From: Candidatus Competibacter sp.
GTDB lineage: Bacteria > Pseudomonadota > Gammaproteobacteria > Competibacterales > Competibacteraceae
Length of the DNA: 64,000 nt
NCBI GenBank assembly: GCA_029624815.1
Contig: JARSSH010000048.1
Coordinates: forward strand, 1-64,000
Direction of reading: 5' to 3'
The translations under genes were made by a program, and so were the position numbers. This document shows, piece after piece, positions 27,826 to 36,844 of this stretch. The notes under the pieces are model-generated. The model made no database searches. It was not told the DNA's origin and worked only from the letters and a program-made list of their open reading frames with translations. The stretch's first letter is position 1, and the number at the start of each line of letters is the position of its first letter.

Positions 27826-30060
27826 TCAACGTTCGGCCAACGCGCCGTTCTTCAAGATCTGCGGTGTCACGAAGATCAGCAGTTCGCGCTTGGTATTGTT
27901 TTTTCCCGTAGTCCGGAACAAGTACCCCAACAAAGGAATATCCCCCAGCAGAGGCACCTTGCTGACATCATCGCGCTTGGTTTGCTCGAAAACGCCGCCC
28001 AACACCACCGTTTCACCGTTGTTCACCATGACCTCCGTTTCGACTTCGCGTTTATCGATGCTGACCTGTGGCCCGGTCGCGGTCGCGACGGTGGCGCCCT
28101 GCTCATCCTTGGAAACCTTGAGATTCATACGGACGCGATCATCCGGCGTGATTTGAGGCGTCACCTCCAATTTCAGGAAAGCATCCTTGAACTCGACATT
28201 GGTTCCTTCCTGGCTGACCGTTGAGTAAGGAATTTGCCGGCCTTGTAGAACCGTCGCCTTCTTCAGGTCGGCGGTCACAACCCGGGGATTGGAAATGATT
28301 TCACCCTTGCCCTCGACTTGTAGCGCCGACAGTTCCAAATCCACCAGATAATCCGCTCCCAGAATCGACATCGCCAACCTCGGTCCACCCACTGGGAAGT
28401 CCACGCCTATCCGCTGATTGAGTTCCGGAATCGCCACCGGAAAGGGCTGGCCGGTGCTGATCAAATTATTCGCCGCGCTATCGACGATGGTATTGGTTCC
28501 CTGCAGGCTGCCGCTCAAGGCATTCACGCCACTGCCAGTTTGATTGACGCCCGTCACTCCAAAGCGGACACCCAAATCCCGGCTGAAGTCGTCGCTGGCG
28601 ATCACCACCCGCGAGTCGATCATCACCTGCCGGGTCGCTACGTCCAGCTTGCTTACTAGATCGCGGACCTCTGCAATCTTATCGGGCACATCCTTGACGA
28701 TCAGGGAATTGGTTCGCTCGTCGAACACCACATCCCCACGCGGCGACAACATGGTTTGTCCCTTTTCGCCAGCCTGCTTGAGCAGAACCGCCAGCTCCGC
28801 CGCCTTGGCATAATTCACCTGAATAATCTCGGTTCGCAACGGGATCAACTCCTGCACCGTTTTGCGCGATTCAAGATCCAGTTTTTCGCGAGCCGCAATC
28901 TCTTCGGTCGGGGCGATAAAGATCACATTGCCATTCTGGCGCATGGCCAAGCCTTTGGTGCGCAGAATGATATCCAGCGCCTGGTCCCAAGGCACGTTCT
29001 GCAAGCGCAACGTCAGGTTGCCCTTTACGCTGTCGCTGACCACGATGTTCAGCCCCGTGAAATCCGCCAGAATTTGCAGGATCGCCCGTACCTCGATATC
29101 CTGGAAATTCAGCGACAACAAGTCGCCCTTGTACTTCTTCTTGGATGGATCGAGCCTTGCTTCCTTCTCTTCCTCCTCCACGGATTTCTGCGGCGGGCGC
29201 ACCTCGATCACATATAAATCATTGGCCTGATAGGCCAGATACTCGAACGGCGGACTGGGAAGAATGCCCAAGCGGGCGCCGCCCCCCTGGTTCAACGCTT
29301 CCACGGTCGTAACCGGTGTGGCGAAGTCGGTGACGTCCAGACGCCGTTGCTGGCCTTTTTGCAAGATCGCCCCCTGAAAATCGGCGACGATCTGATTACC
29401 CTCCTGCCGCACGTCCACCGGAATTCCTGGGTTCGACAGTTTAACGGTGATCACGCCCTGCCCGCCCGGACCGCGCCGGAAGCTGACATCGCTGACATTG
29501 CGTGGCGACGCGACCGGCGCTTCGCCGCGCCGTGATGCGGCGGCTGCCGCCACCGACGCCGCCGGGGTGGGCGCCGGGGCCTTCGCGGCGCTTGCTCCCG
29601 CGTTCTCCAGCGTCAACAACACCGTGTTGCCCTGTAGTTGCACCTTGTAAGGCACCAGCCGCGCCAAATTCAGCGAGGCCCGGGTCCGGTCGGACCCCTC
29701 CAGCACACTGATCCGGTCGGCCACGCCGACGTTGATGGATTGCTGTCGTGTATTCAGGCCGTTGCGCGTGTCTAGAAAATCCAGCACGATGCGCGCTGGC
29801 TCGTTGATCGTGAACGTGCTTGGGGGCTGCGCGGGTGCTTCCGAAAGCCGGAAGCGGAGCTGCAGGCGGTTGCCAGCCAGCGGGCTAATATCCACTGCCT
29901 GTAACACCGGTTCCCGTTCGGGGACAGCCGCCAGCGCCCCGGTCCACCCCCCCCACAGCATCCCTCCAATCAAAAAAGCCGTAACCGCCAACATTGGCGG
30001 CAGCCATCCCCCGCCCGGTCGCCGGTCATGTTGGCCTTCGCTCGTGGACCTGCTCGTCAT
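27826..30060 (-). CDS. pilQ: Type IV pilus secretin PilQ
   Basis: Outer-membrane secretin channel for type IV pili (744 residues). After a signal-peptide region (about 20-50) come two AMIN domains (about 60-160 and 195-290), which bind peptidoglycan, then a secretin/TonB short N-terminal domain (LSLNFQDIEVRAILQILADF), an N1-type domain (RTEIIQVNYAKAAELAVLLK) and the secretin core ending RELLIFVTPQIL. The VGGPRLAMSILGADYLVDLELSAL-like region is typical. The ATG at 30060 has a strong GGGGGAAG site. It closes the pilMNOPQ block; aroK does not follow as usual. Confidence 0.95.
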   Translation of the reverse strand: MTSRSTSEGQHDRRPGGGWLPPMLAVTAFLIGGMLWGGWTGALAAVPEREPVLQAVDISPLAGNRLQLRFRLSEAPAQPPSTFTINEPARIVLDFLDTRNGLNTRQQSINVGVADRISVLEGSDRTRASLNLARLVPYKVQLQGNTVLLTLENAGASAAKAPAPTPAASVAAAAASRRGEAPVASPRNVSDVSFRRGPGGQGVITVKLSNPGIPVDVRQEGNQIVADFQGAILQKGQQRRLDVTDFATPVTTVEALNQGGGARLGILPSPPFEYLAYQANDLYVIEVRPPQKSVEEEEKEARLDPSKKKYKGDLLSLNFQDIEVRAILQILADFTGLNIVVSDSVKGNLTLRLQNVPWDQALDIILRTKGLAMRQNGNVIFIAPTEEIAAREKLDLESRKTVQELIPLRTEIIQVNYAKAAELAVLLKQAGEKGQTMLSPRGDVVFDERTNSLIVKDVPDKIAEVRDLVSKLDVATRQVMIDSRVVIASDDFSRDLGVRFGVTGVNQTGSGVNALSGSLQGTNTIVDSAANNLISTGQPFPVAIPELNQRIGVDFPVGGPRLAMSILGADYLVDLELSALQVEGKGEIISNPRVVTADLKKATVLQGRQIPYSTVSQEGTNVEFKDAFLKLEVTPQITPDDRVRMNLKVSKDEQGATVATATGPQVSIDKREVETEVMVNNGETVVLGGVFEQTKRDDVSKVPLLGDIPLLGYLFRTTGKNNTKRELLIFVTPQILKNGALAER

Positions 30061-30076
30061 GACACTTCCCCCTCGA

Positions 30077-30664
30077 TCATTGGGTAAGCGACAGAAACGC
30101 ATCCCGTTCCTGCCAGCGCCCGGGTCCATCCGGAACGATCTCCCGCAAATCTACTTGCTGCTCCGTGATGTCGACAATCTTGCCGTGGTTGGTCCCCAGG
30201 TAATTATTGTTCTGCACCCGGTGCACGACGCCATCGGGCGCCAGGATCAGCGCCCATAGTTCATTGTTACCCCCCATGCGAAAAGTACCCATCATCTTGA
30301 GTGAGCCTAACGAGTACTTCTCCAGTTCCTCACGCACCCGATTGGGGTCAGGCCGCACACCGGTATAGCCACCACCTTGCTGGGCCGCTAGTACCTGCGT
30401 TACCTCAAGCTCCTCCTCCTGGGCAAACGGCGCCACGATGAACGGATCCTTGATGCCCTGCGCGGTATAGGCAAACGGTGTGTAGGGCTTGATCTCCGGC
30501 GGAGGGTCTGGCTTTTTCATCGGCGTGGTGCGCTTGGTGGTCTCGACGAACTGTTGCAAGTCGGTCATATCGCGCTGCGCGCACCCCGCCAAGGCAGCCA
30601 GAACCGCGCCCAGCAGAATAGCGCGGGCGGGCACGGCGACATTCGGACGAAAGCACGGGTTCAT
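30077..30664 (-). CDS. pilP: Type IV pilus lipoprotein PilP
   Basis: A 195-residue lipoprotein that links the inner-membrane PilNO complex to PilQ. The lipobox is LAALAGC (Cys about residue 28). Family motifs seen are IKDPF, the segment RVREELEKYSLGSLKMMGTF and the HR domain with GVVHRVQNNNYLGTNHGKI. It starts within pilO's end by a 4-bp overlap and precedes pilQ by 16 bp. Confidence 0.93.
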   Translation of the reverse strand: MNPCFRPNVAVPARAILLGAVLAALAGCAQRDMTDLQQFVETTKRTTPMKKPDPPPEIKPYTPFAYTAQGIKDPFIVAPFAQEEELEVTQVLAAQQGGGYTGVRPDPNRVREELEKYSLGSLKMMGTFRMGGNNELWALILAPDGVVHRVQNNNYLGTNHGKIVDITEQQVDLREIVPDGPGRWQERDAFLSLTQ

Positions 30665-31329
30665 TTTTTGCCGGCCCCCTTGCCTTGTTGCTGGCCCGCG
30701 GACGGCGCATTGGCTTCATCCATATAGCGATACGTCTGCAAGGTGGCCTGGATATCGAGGGTTCCCACATCGTTTGCTTTCTTGCCACCTTTCGTTGCCT
30801 TATCGCTGGTAGCGGTCAGCGTCGCATTCTCCAGGGTCACAATCCGCGACAGCGCCGCAACCCCGCTGACGAACGCGCCGAACTGATGATAAGTCCCCTG
30901 CGCCTTGACGGTGATCGGTTTGGCGGCATAAAAATCCCGAGGCTGTTCGGCCTCGGGTTTGAATAGTTCGAAGTCCAAACCGTTTTTCTTGCCGGTGTTG
31001 GACACGTCCTCCAGCAGATCGGGCATCTCCGTACCGGTCGGCAACTGCCGCAACATGACTTCCAGCTCGGCCTCCATCTGCTTGAGCTGCGCCCGAAATA
31101 ATTCCAAACTGGCCGCAACCCGCTGCTTTTCAATAAACTCCTGCCGCAGTTGCTGCTCCTCGCGGGTCACCCGATCCAATTCTTCCAAGCGGTCGCTAGT
31201 GAAGAAATAATAGCCTGCTCCCAGCACGGACGCGATGACCAGAACGGACAGCACGATCTTGCCGATCCATGGCCAGTCGCCGGCTTCTCGCAGGTCGAAG
31301 TCGCTGAGGTTGATTTCCGACAGATTCAT
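30661..31329 (-). CDS. pilO: Type IV pilus assembly protein PilO
   Basis: Inner-membrane, 222-residue bitopic protein: one helix (about 22-46), a periplasmic coiled coil (about 50-110), then a ferredoxin-like domain with LLEDVSNTGKKNGLDFELFKP-type sequence and a C-terminal sheet. It pairs with PilN as the alignment complex. Overlaps with pilN (4 bp) and pilP (4 bp) indicate a tightly coupled operon. The C-terminus is extended by a Gly/Lys-rich tail. Confidence 0.92.
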   Translation of the reverse strand: MNLSEINLSDFDLREAGDWPWIGKIVLSVLVIASVLGAGYYFFTSDRLEELDRVTREEQQLRQEFIEKQRVAASLELFRAQLKQMEAELEVMLRQLPTGTEMPDLLEDVSNTGKKNGLDFELFKPEAEQPRDFYAAKPITVKAQGTYHQFGAFVSGVAALSRIVTLENATLTATSDKATKGGKKANDVGTLDIQATLQTYRYMDEANAPSAGQQQGKGAGKK

Positions 31330-31898
31330 GTTTTATCCCCCGCGCCTGCCTGCTCCGCGTCCAGTTTTAGCGGAACAAGCAGTTCGAACACTCGCGCCTG
31401 CACGTTATTCAGATTTTTGGTCTGAATCACTTGCAAGACCGGCTCGCCAAACAGCTTGGTATCTCGAATACTACGCATGAATTCGGAAATAATCAGGTCG
31501 GAGCGGGCAATGCCGTTGAGAGTCACCTGAGTATTGGTGGTCTTGAAAGCGCTCAGATAAATATCCTGCGGAACCAGCCGGACCAGCTCGTCCAACATCC
31601 GCACCATACCGGGACGGCTGGCCTGCAACTTCTGGATTACAGTCAGTCGCTCCACCAAGCGGTTTCGGGTTTGTTGTAGCGCCTGGATCTCCTCGGCGGC
31701 CTTCTTGAGCCGGGCCAGTTCGCCGCGCAGATAGTTGTTGCGCTCCTGCTGATGCTCGATGCGGTTGGCAATTTCGGTTTGCACCAAAAACACGATACCG
31801 GCGGCAAGCAATGCCGCCGCGACCAGCATCGAAAGCAACTCGCGCTGTCGCTGGGCACGGCGCGCCTCACGCCAAGGCAGCAAATTGATGCGCGTCAT
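31326..31898 (-). CDS. pilN: Type IV pilus assembly protein PilN
   Basis: A 190-residue inner-membrane protein. The conserved cytoplasmic N-terminus MTRINLLPWREARR binds PilM; one membrane helix follows (about 22-42), then a coiled coil and a ferredoxin-like periplasmic domain (LVPQDIYLSAFKTTNTQVTL). It starts 1 bp after the pilM stop and overlaps pilO. Confidence 0.94.
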   Translation of the reverse strand: MTRINLLPWREARRAQRQRELLSMLVAAALLAAGIVFLVQTEIANRIEHQQERNNYLRGELARLKKAAEEIQALQQTRNRLVERLTVIQKLQASRPGMVRMLDELVRLVPQDIYLSAFKTTNTQVTLNGIARSDLIISEFMRSIRDTKLFGEPVLQVIQTKNLNNVQARVFELLVPLKLDAEQAGAGDKT

Positions 31899-31899
31899 A

Positions 31900-33018
31900 T
31901 CAGTCGAAGCTCCTTAGGGCCAACCCACCGGCGACCGCCAGCAAGGGCGCGTCGCGCAATAAGGCGCTGCTGTTCACTTTAGCGGCGCTCCCCATGTTTT
32001 TGAAGGGATTCGCGACCACCGTGGCGATGCCCAGTACGTCCGCCACCACTCGGTCCAGACCTACGATCATGGCGCCGCCTCCCACCAAGGCGATCGTGGC
32101 TACATTATAGCGGCCCGAAGCATATTGGTCGGAGGAAAAAAAGAACTGCAAGCCGTGTCCAATCTGCTCGGCCAACATGTGCTTGAAAGGTTCCAGCACG
32201 GCCGTGGAAAAATCATCGGCCACCGAATCGGTGGCGCGCTTGGCCTGTTCGGCCTGCTCCCGTGATAGACCATAGGTCTCGGCGATCCGAAGGGTGAGTT
32301 GATCGCAGCCGAAGCCTTGCTCACGGGTAAAAATAACGCGATTCTGATGCAGGATGTACAAATTGGTGATGGTCGCTCCAATATCGACCAGCGCGGTCAG
32401 CTCTTCCCGTGGTTTGTCCAGGCTGATCGAGCCACCGCCACCAGCCTTGGGCAGACCCTCCATCAGCAGAAGAAACGAGTTTTCCAAGGCATAGGCCTCG
32501 ATATCCACGATCACCGGAATCAATCCCGCACTTTTGAGCGCGGCCTCCCGGGTGTCCACGTTTTCCTTACGGGTGGCCACCAACATAATGTCCTGCATTT
32601 CGCTGCTAGCCTGGGACAAACCCTTTATCTCAAAATCCAGATAGATTTCCTCGACGGGGTATGGAATATATTGGCCCGCCTCAATTGGAATATTGATCTC
32701 GACATCGCTTTCCTTAAATTCCGCCGGCATCGGTATGGTGCGCGTGATCACGCTGGATGTAGGCACGGCAACGGCAGCGCGGCGCAAGCGGGTGCCCGAT
32801 TTACGGCAGGCTCTCTTGATCGCCTCCCCCATCGCATCGGGATCGGCGGGGTTGCGATCCTCCATCATTCCCTCACCCAGCGGTTCGATGGCGAAGGATT
32901 CGACCCGGAACCGCGGCCCGGAACGACTCAGCTCGATCAGCTTGATCGATGAGGGGCTGATATCGATGCCCAGAATAGGTTCTTTACGCTTGAACAGAGC
33001 CAAGTTACGCTTCCTCAA
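31900..33018 (-). CDS. pilM: Type IV pilus actin-like protein PilM
   Basis: Cytoplasmic, 372-residue actin/FtsA-fold ATP-binding protein. Seen: ILGIDISPSSIKLIEL (phosphate 1), a second phosphate loop at ALVDIGATITNLYIL, and the adenosine motif ALVGGGAMIVGL. It recruits PilN to the membrane. First gene of the block; 110 bp separate it from the divergent gene at 33129, so the operon promoter lies there. The usual divergent neighbour ponA is absent. Confidence 0.95.
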   Translation of the reverse strand: MRKRNLALFKRKEPILGIDISPSSIKLIELSRSGPRFRVESFAIEPLGEGMMEDRNPADPDAMGEAIKRACRKSGTRLRRAAVAVPTSSVITRTIPMPAEFKESDVEINIPIEAGQYIPYPVEEIYLDFEIKGLSQASSEMQDIMLVATRKENVDTREAALKSAGLIPVIVDIEAYALENSFLLLMEGLPKAGGGGSISLDKPREELTALVDIGATITNLYILHQNRVIFTREQGFGCDQLTLRIAETYGLSREQAEQAKRATDSVADDFSTAVLEPFKHMLAEQIGHGLQFFFSSDQYASGRYNVATIALVGGGAMIVGLDRVVADVLGIATVVANPFKNMGSAAKVNSSALLRDAPLLAVAGGLALRSFD

Positions 33019-33128
33019 CTGATCTGATTGAACGAATCAAACCCGTACCACGGAAATATAGCAAACAAACTGGCTTGAAGTGTCGGGGAATGCCATACCC
33101 GCCGCCATCGCCCCACCGGAATCTGCTC

Positions 33129-33773
33129 ATGGCCCGACGACAACGCGACACCCCACCACGACTCAAAACCCTCGTGGCGCAGGAAAGCGCCCGGATCATG
33201 GTCGAAGAAGGAATCCAGGATTTCCGCAGCGCCAAGCGCAAGGCCGCCATCCGCCTGGCGGTGACCGACAAGTCCGCCCTGCCGAGCAACGCCGAGATCG
33301 AACAGGCACTGCTCGGCTATCAAAGGCTGTTCCATGCCAGCCGCCAGGCATCGCACTTGCGCGGCCTGCGCGAAACCGCTGTGGAAGCCATGCGGCTCCT
33401 GGCGCGTTTTCGACCGCGGTTGGTCGGCCCAGTACTGAGCGGCGGCGCCAGCCCGCATGCCGATATCCACCTGCACCTGTTTGCCGATACGCCCACGGAA
33501 ATCCTGCTGTTTTTGATGGAACACCGCATTCCCTTCGATACCACGGAACGCCGTCTCAAACTAAGCAATGGCGATCCGGCCTGCCTACCCGCCTTCCGGC
33601 TCGACGCCGACGGCAGACGCATCAATCTGACCATTTTCCCGTCGCTAGCCGAACGGGAAGCGCCACGCAGTCCGGTCGACGGACGTCCCATGCGGCGGGC
33701 GGGCTTGGCCGAGGTTCAGGCTCTGCTAGCCGAAGAGCGGCAGACGCCACCAGCCGCCGCGCCTGAGCATTGA
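33129..33773 (+). CDS. Conserved hypothetical protein, possible nucleotidyltransferase-like fold
   Basis: A 214-residue soluble protein. The N-terminal part (about 1-90) is helical and basic. The middle contains RPRLVGPVLSGGASPHADIH followed by LHLFADTPTEILLFL and FDTTERRLKL. The GG-S-x-DIH-type pattern with following sheet resembles minimal nucleotidyltransferase folds (GSxxxxxDID), but the second Asp is not clear. I do not know a function. It is divergent from pilM. The ATG at 33129 is used because it begins the similarity-looking MARRQRDTPP. Confidence 0.7.
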   Translation: MARRQRDTPPRLKTLVAQESARIMVEEGIQDFRSAKRKAAIRLAVTDKSALPSNAEIEQALLGYQRLFHASRQASHLRGLRETAVEAMRLLARFRPRLVGPVLSGGASPHADIHLHLFADTPTEILLFLMEHRIPFDTTERRLKLSNGDPACLPAFRLDADGRRINLTIFPSLAEREAPRSPVDGRPMRRAGLAEVQALLAEERQTPPAAAPEH

Positions 33774-33795
33774 GATCGGTCCGCCGCCCTGACTA

Positions 33796-34071
33796 CTATG
33801 CTTTGCTGGCGGCAGCGTTTGGATGGGTGTCGACAAAGTGCTTGAGCACCAGCTTCAACCGCAAGGCCTTTTCGGCATGCCCGCGCCGACTCGCGTCCTC
33901 GATATCTTCCAGAATGATGCGCTTGATCATCGGTATGCCTTCCGGCGTATGCACCAGATAGCTGCCCAGTTCCAAAGCCGCCATTTCCGGCAGATGCTCG
34001 TGCTGGGCGATGGCTTCGATCTCTTCCTCGGTCAGGTCACTCAACTCCAGACAGTCTTCATAAGTCAACAT
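33796..34071 (-). CDS. Small conserved hypothetical protein
   Basis: A 91-residue acidic, helical protein (MLTYEDCLELSDLTEEEIEA, then AEKALRLKLVLKHFVDTHP). No membrane segment or known catalytic motif. The ATG at 34071 follows a strong AGGAGG site, which supports it as real and fixes the start. It converges with the gene at 33129. Confidence 0.75.
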   Translation of the reverse strand: MLTYEDCLELSDLTEEEIEAIAQHEHLPEMAALELGSYLVHTPEGIPMIKRIILEDIEDASRRGHAEKALRLKLVLKHFVDTHPNAAASKA

Positions 34072-34195
34072 GGATGTTCCCTCCTGAGTTGTTATTCGAT
34101 GGATCAAACCCCGCTATCAGACCCCACCGCCAAGCAGGATCAACCCCGCTCCGATGCCAGTTATTAAAGGTTAAACCCGGCGATGCGTCCATACA

Positions 34196-34221
34196 AGTAC
34201 AAACCCTACGACTGTTGTACT
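34196..34221. promoter_or_regulatory. Inverted repeat, possible operator
   Basis: AGTACAA (34196-34202) and TTGTACT (34215-34221) are perfect 7-bp arms with a 12-bp spacer, within the 296-bp divergent gap 34072-34367. AT-rich sequence around 34220-34240 (TTAATTATATCC) could be a promoter. No regulator is assigned. Confidence 0.35.
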
Positions 34222-34367
34222 TAATTATATCCTTTTCTATCTCAAACCTTCCGTATCCGTGATTATCCATGAAAAACCTAGCTCGATAGGCCATGGATTC
34301 GAATAGACGATGCACTGTATCATCGCAGCCTGGTCCATGCCGCAAGCGATCGCCACGCAACAGCCTT

Positions 34368-34583
34368 ATGAGCCACGATCCTTCCGCCACACCCGGCGAG
34401 CCGCCGTCCCCGTGTATCGGGGTCTGCGTCATCAACCCGCGGACCCAACTGTGCGACGGCTGCTACCGTACGCTGGAGGAAATCGCTGCTTGGTGGGACT
34501 ACACGCCCGCGCAAAAGCACGCGGTGCTGACTCGGCTGGAACAGCGGCTGGCACGAATCGTGGACGGCACATTCTTCGACTAA
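34368..34583 (+). CDS. DUF1289 small Cys-rich protein
   Basis: A 71-residue protein with the DUF1289 signature: SPCIGVCVINPRTQLCDGCY, followed by RTLEEIAAWWDYTPAQKHAV. The four Cys (C-x3-C...C-x2-C) could bind a metal or cluster. The function of the family is not known. The ATG at 34368 is chosen by family length. Confidence 0.88.
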   Translation: MSHDPSATPGEPPSPCIGVCVINPRTQLCDGCYRTLEEIAAWWDYTPAQKHAVLTRLEQRLARIVDGTFFD

Positions 34584-34624
34584 CGGCGCTCGCTACCCAA
34601 CTTCTGCCCCTGTGAGGACTTCTC

Positions 34625-35227
34625 ATGCCGCTGCCCGCTCCCCGCCAATTACTGCACAAACGCGTCGTTCAATGCTGGGGCTACCGACGCGCGGATGGCT
34701 TGTGGGACATCGAAGGGCGGATGGTTGACACCAAAACCTACCCCTTTCCCAACGAAGATCGCGGAGGGGCGATTCAGGCCGGCGAACCGCTGCACGACCT
34801 GTGGCTTCGCTTGACCGTCGACAGCCAGTGCCTGATTCACGCCGTCGAAGCCCGCACCGATGGCGCGCCGTTCGCCCTGTGTCCGGTGATCGCCAGCCGC
34901 TACCAGGAATTGATCGGCGTACGGATCGGGCCGGGCTGGTCGTTAAAGTTGAAGGAATTGTTCGGCGGCACGAGTGGTTGCACGCACATGACCGAACTGT
35001 TAGGGCCCGTGGCCACCACGTTTTTTCAAACTCTCTACGGTCAGCACTACGACGAGGAAGACGCCAAGCCCGCCATCGCCCGCAAGCCACCGCCGGTTCT
35101 AAACACCTGCCACGCGCTGGCCAGCGACAGTCCGGTGGTCAGGAAGCGCTGGCCGCGAGCTTACACTGGCCCGGACCGGGAAACGGGCGATCGCAACCGC
35201 CCGTTGCTGGAAGGCTGCATCACTTAA
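34625..35227 (+). CDS. DUF2889 family protein
   Basis: A 200-residue protein of the DUF2889 family, of unknown function. Recognisable segments are QCWGYRRADGLWDIEGRMVD near residue 17, LHDLWLRLTVDSQCLI, and SGCTHMTELLGPVATTFFQT. The SGCTH-x2-EL motif looks metal-binding (Cys/His). GAGGA lies 7 bp before the start. It follows the DUF1289 gene by 41 bp, so the two may be cotranscribed. Confidence 0.85.
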   Translation: MPLPAPRQLLHKRVVQCWGYRRADGLWDIEGRMVDTKTYPFPNEDRGGAIQAGEPLHDLWLRLTVDSQCLIHAVEARTDGAPFALCPVIASRYQELIGVRIGPGWSLKLKELFGGTSGCTHMTELLGPVATTFFQTLYGQHYDEEDAKPAIARKPPPVLNTCHALASDSPVVRKRWPRAYTGPDRETGDRNRPLLEGCIT

Positions 35228-35258
35228 AGCCGCCGTTTGGCTGATGGTGGGTTTGCCC

Positions 35259-36266
35259 TCAGACCCCTTCCGGCTTTGGATCGCGCGCCAACAGATTTTC
35301 CACCGCCCGACGTGGGCTTTGGCCGTGGTATAGCACCGCATTCACTTGTTCGGTGATCGGCAATTCCACGTTATACCGCCGCGCCAGCCGCAGGGCTTCC
35401 CGCACCGTCGCGGCGCCCTCCACTACTTGGCCGATGGCCGCGCAAGCCGCCCCGACGCTATCGCCCCGGCCGATCGCCAAGCCAAACCGCCGGTTGCGCG
35501 ACTGGTCGTCGGTGCAAGTCAGCACCAAGTCGCCGATACCAGCCAGCCCCATGAAAGTTTCGCGTTGGCCACCCACCGCCACACCCAACCGCACCATCTC
35601 CGCCAACCCACGCGTGATCAGCGCCGCCCGTGCGTTGGCTCCGAAACCCAGACCGTCAGCGATGCCAGCGGCGATGGCCAGTACGTTCTTGACCGCGCCG
35701 CCTAGTTCGACACCGATCACGTCGCTGCTGGTGTAGGCGCGCATGTTGGAACCATGCAGCACGGTCGCCACCCGGCGAGCATGTGCCGCATCCCAGGAGG
35801 CGACCGTAACGGCGGTCGGCAAGCCGCGGGCCACCTCCATCGCGAAGCTGGGGCCCGAAATCACCGCCGTTGGCCAGTCCAGGCCGAGCGCCTCCAGCGT
35901 GACCTCATGCAAAAACCGGCCGCCACCATGCTCCAGGCCCTTGGTGGCCCAAGCGAAACCAGCGCCCACCGGCAACAGCGGTCGCAATTGGGCCAAAATC
36001 GCCCCGTAGGCATGGCTTGGCACCGCCACCAGCGCCAGATCGACGCCGGCGAGCGCTTCGGCCAGATCGGCGCCGGCGCTCAAGCAGGACGGGAACGGCA
36101 CACCGGGCAAATAGCGACGGCTCTCCCGCTCCCGACACAAGGGCGCGACTTCTTCCGGATCGTGCCCCCACAAGCGGACATGGTGCCCGTTGCGCGCCAG
36201 CAGCAACGCCAACGCGGTGCCCCAGCTTCCCGCTCCGAGCACGGCAACCCGCGCGGCAGCGGGCAT
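35259..36266 (-). CDS. gpsA: NAD(P)-dependent glycerol-3-phosphate dehydrogenase
   Basis: Makes sn-glycerol 3-phosphate from DHAP for phospholipids. The 335-residue protein has the Rossmann start VAVLGAGSWGTALALLLARN, the WATKGLE and ISGPSFAMEVARGLPTAV segments, and the catalytic Lys region GVELGGAVKNVLAIAAGI with GLGFGANARAALITRGL. The start is 3 bp after the secB stop, the conserved secB-gpsA order. Confidence 0.97.
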   Translation of the reverse strand: MPAAARVAVLGAGSWGTALALLLARNGHHVRLWGHDPEEVAPLCRERESRRYLPGVPFPSCLSAGADLAEALAGVDLALVAVPSHAYGAILAQLRPLLPVGAGFAWATKGLEHGGGRFLHEVTLEALGLDWPTAVISGPSFAMEVARGLPTAVTVASWDAAHARRVATVLHGSNMRAYTSSDVIGVELGGAVKNVLAIAAGIADGLGFGANARAALITRGLAEMVRLGVAVGGQRETFMGLAGIGDLVLTCTDDQSRNRRFGLAIGRGDSVGAACAAIGQVVEGAATVREALRLARRYNVELPITEQVNAVLYHGQSPRRAVENLLARDPKPEGV

Positions 36267-36269
36267 CCG

Positions 36270-36752
36270 TCAGGAAGTGGTTGGAGCGGAGGAGGACGGG
36301 GAAGCAGCAGCCTGCGCCTGCTGTTGCTGTAAACGTTGCAGGTAGAGGCTATCGAAGTTGATCGGATTGAGCAGCAGCGCCGGGAACCCGCCCTTGCCGA
36401 TCAACGAAGCCAGCTCCTCGCGGGCGAAGGGAAACAGGATATTCGGGCAGTACGCATGCAGCATGGGGCCCATTTGTTCATCACCGAAACCCCGCAGCGC
36501 GAACAAGCCACCTTGCTGCACCTCAACCAGATAAGCGGTGCGGTCGCCGAGCTTAGCGGTAACCGTCACGGTCAGCGACACTTCAAAAAAATTCTCGGCC
36601 AGCGGCTTGGCGCCGGTTTCCAGGCGCACTTCAGTCTGCGGTTGCCATTGCTCGGTAAAAATCATCGGGGAATTAGGGGTCTCCAGCGATACATCCTTCA
36701 GATAAATTTTCTGAATTTCGAACTGCTGGGGAAGCTGTTGCTGGTCGCTCAT
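36270..36752 (-). CDS. secB: Protein-export chaperone SecB
   Basis: A 160-residue tetrameric chaperone that delivers unfolded preproteins to SecA. Seen: QIQKIYLKDVSLETPNSP-like N-terminus (FEIQKIYLKDVSLE), the acidic FFEVSLTVTVTAKLGDR sheet, and YCPNILFPFAREELASLIGKGGFPALLLNPI-type C-terminal region. A Gln/Ala/Ser-rich tail follows. The ATG at 36752 (MSDQQQLPQQ) is the family start. Confidence 0.97.
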   Translation of the reverse strand: MSDQQQLPQQFEIQKIYLKDVSLETPNSPMIFTEQWQPQTEVRLETGAKPLAENFFEVSLTVTVTAKLGDRTAYLVEVQQGGLFALRGFGDEQMGPMLHAYCPNILFPFAREELASLIGKGGFPALLLNPINFDSLYLQRLQQQQAQAAASPSSSAPTTS

Positions 36753-36844
36753 GCACAATGCCTTAGTCTTGTGGGTGGGAAATATCCGGCATTCTACAGG
36801 GTCCGCGCCATACAACCCAACAATCCACCCTGAGTCGGCCGTTC

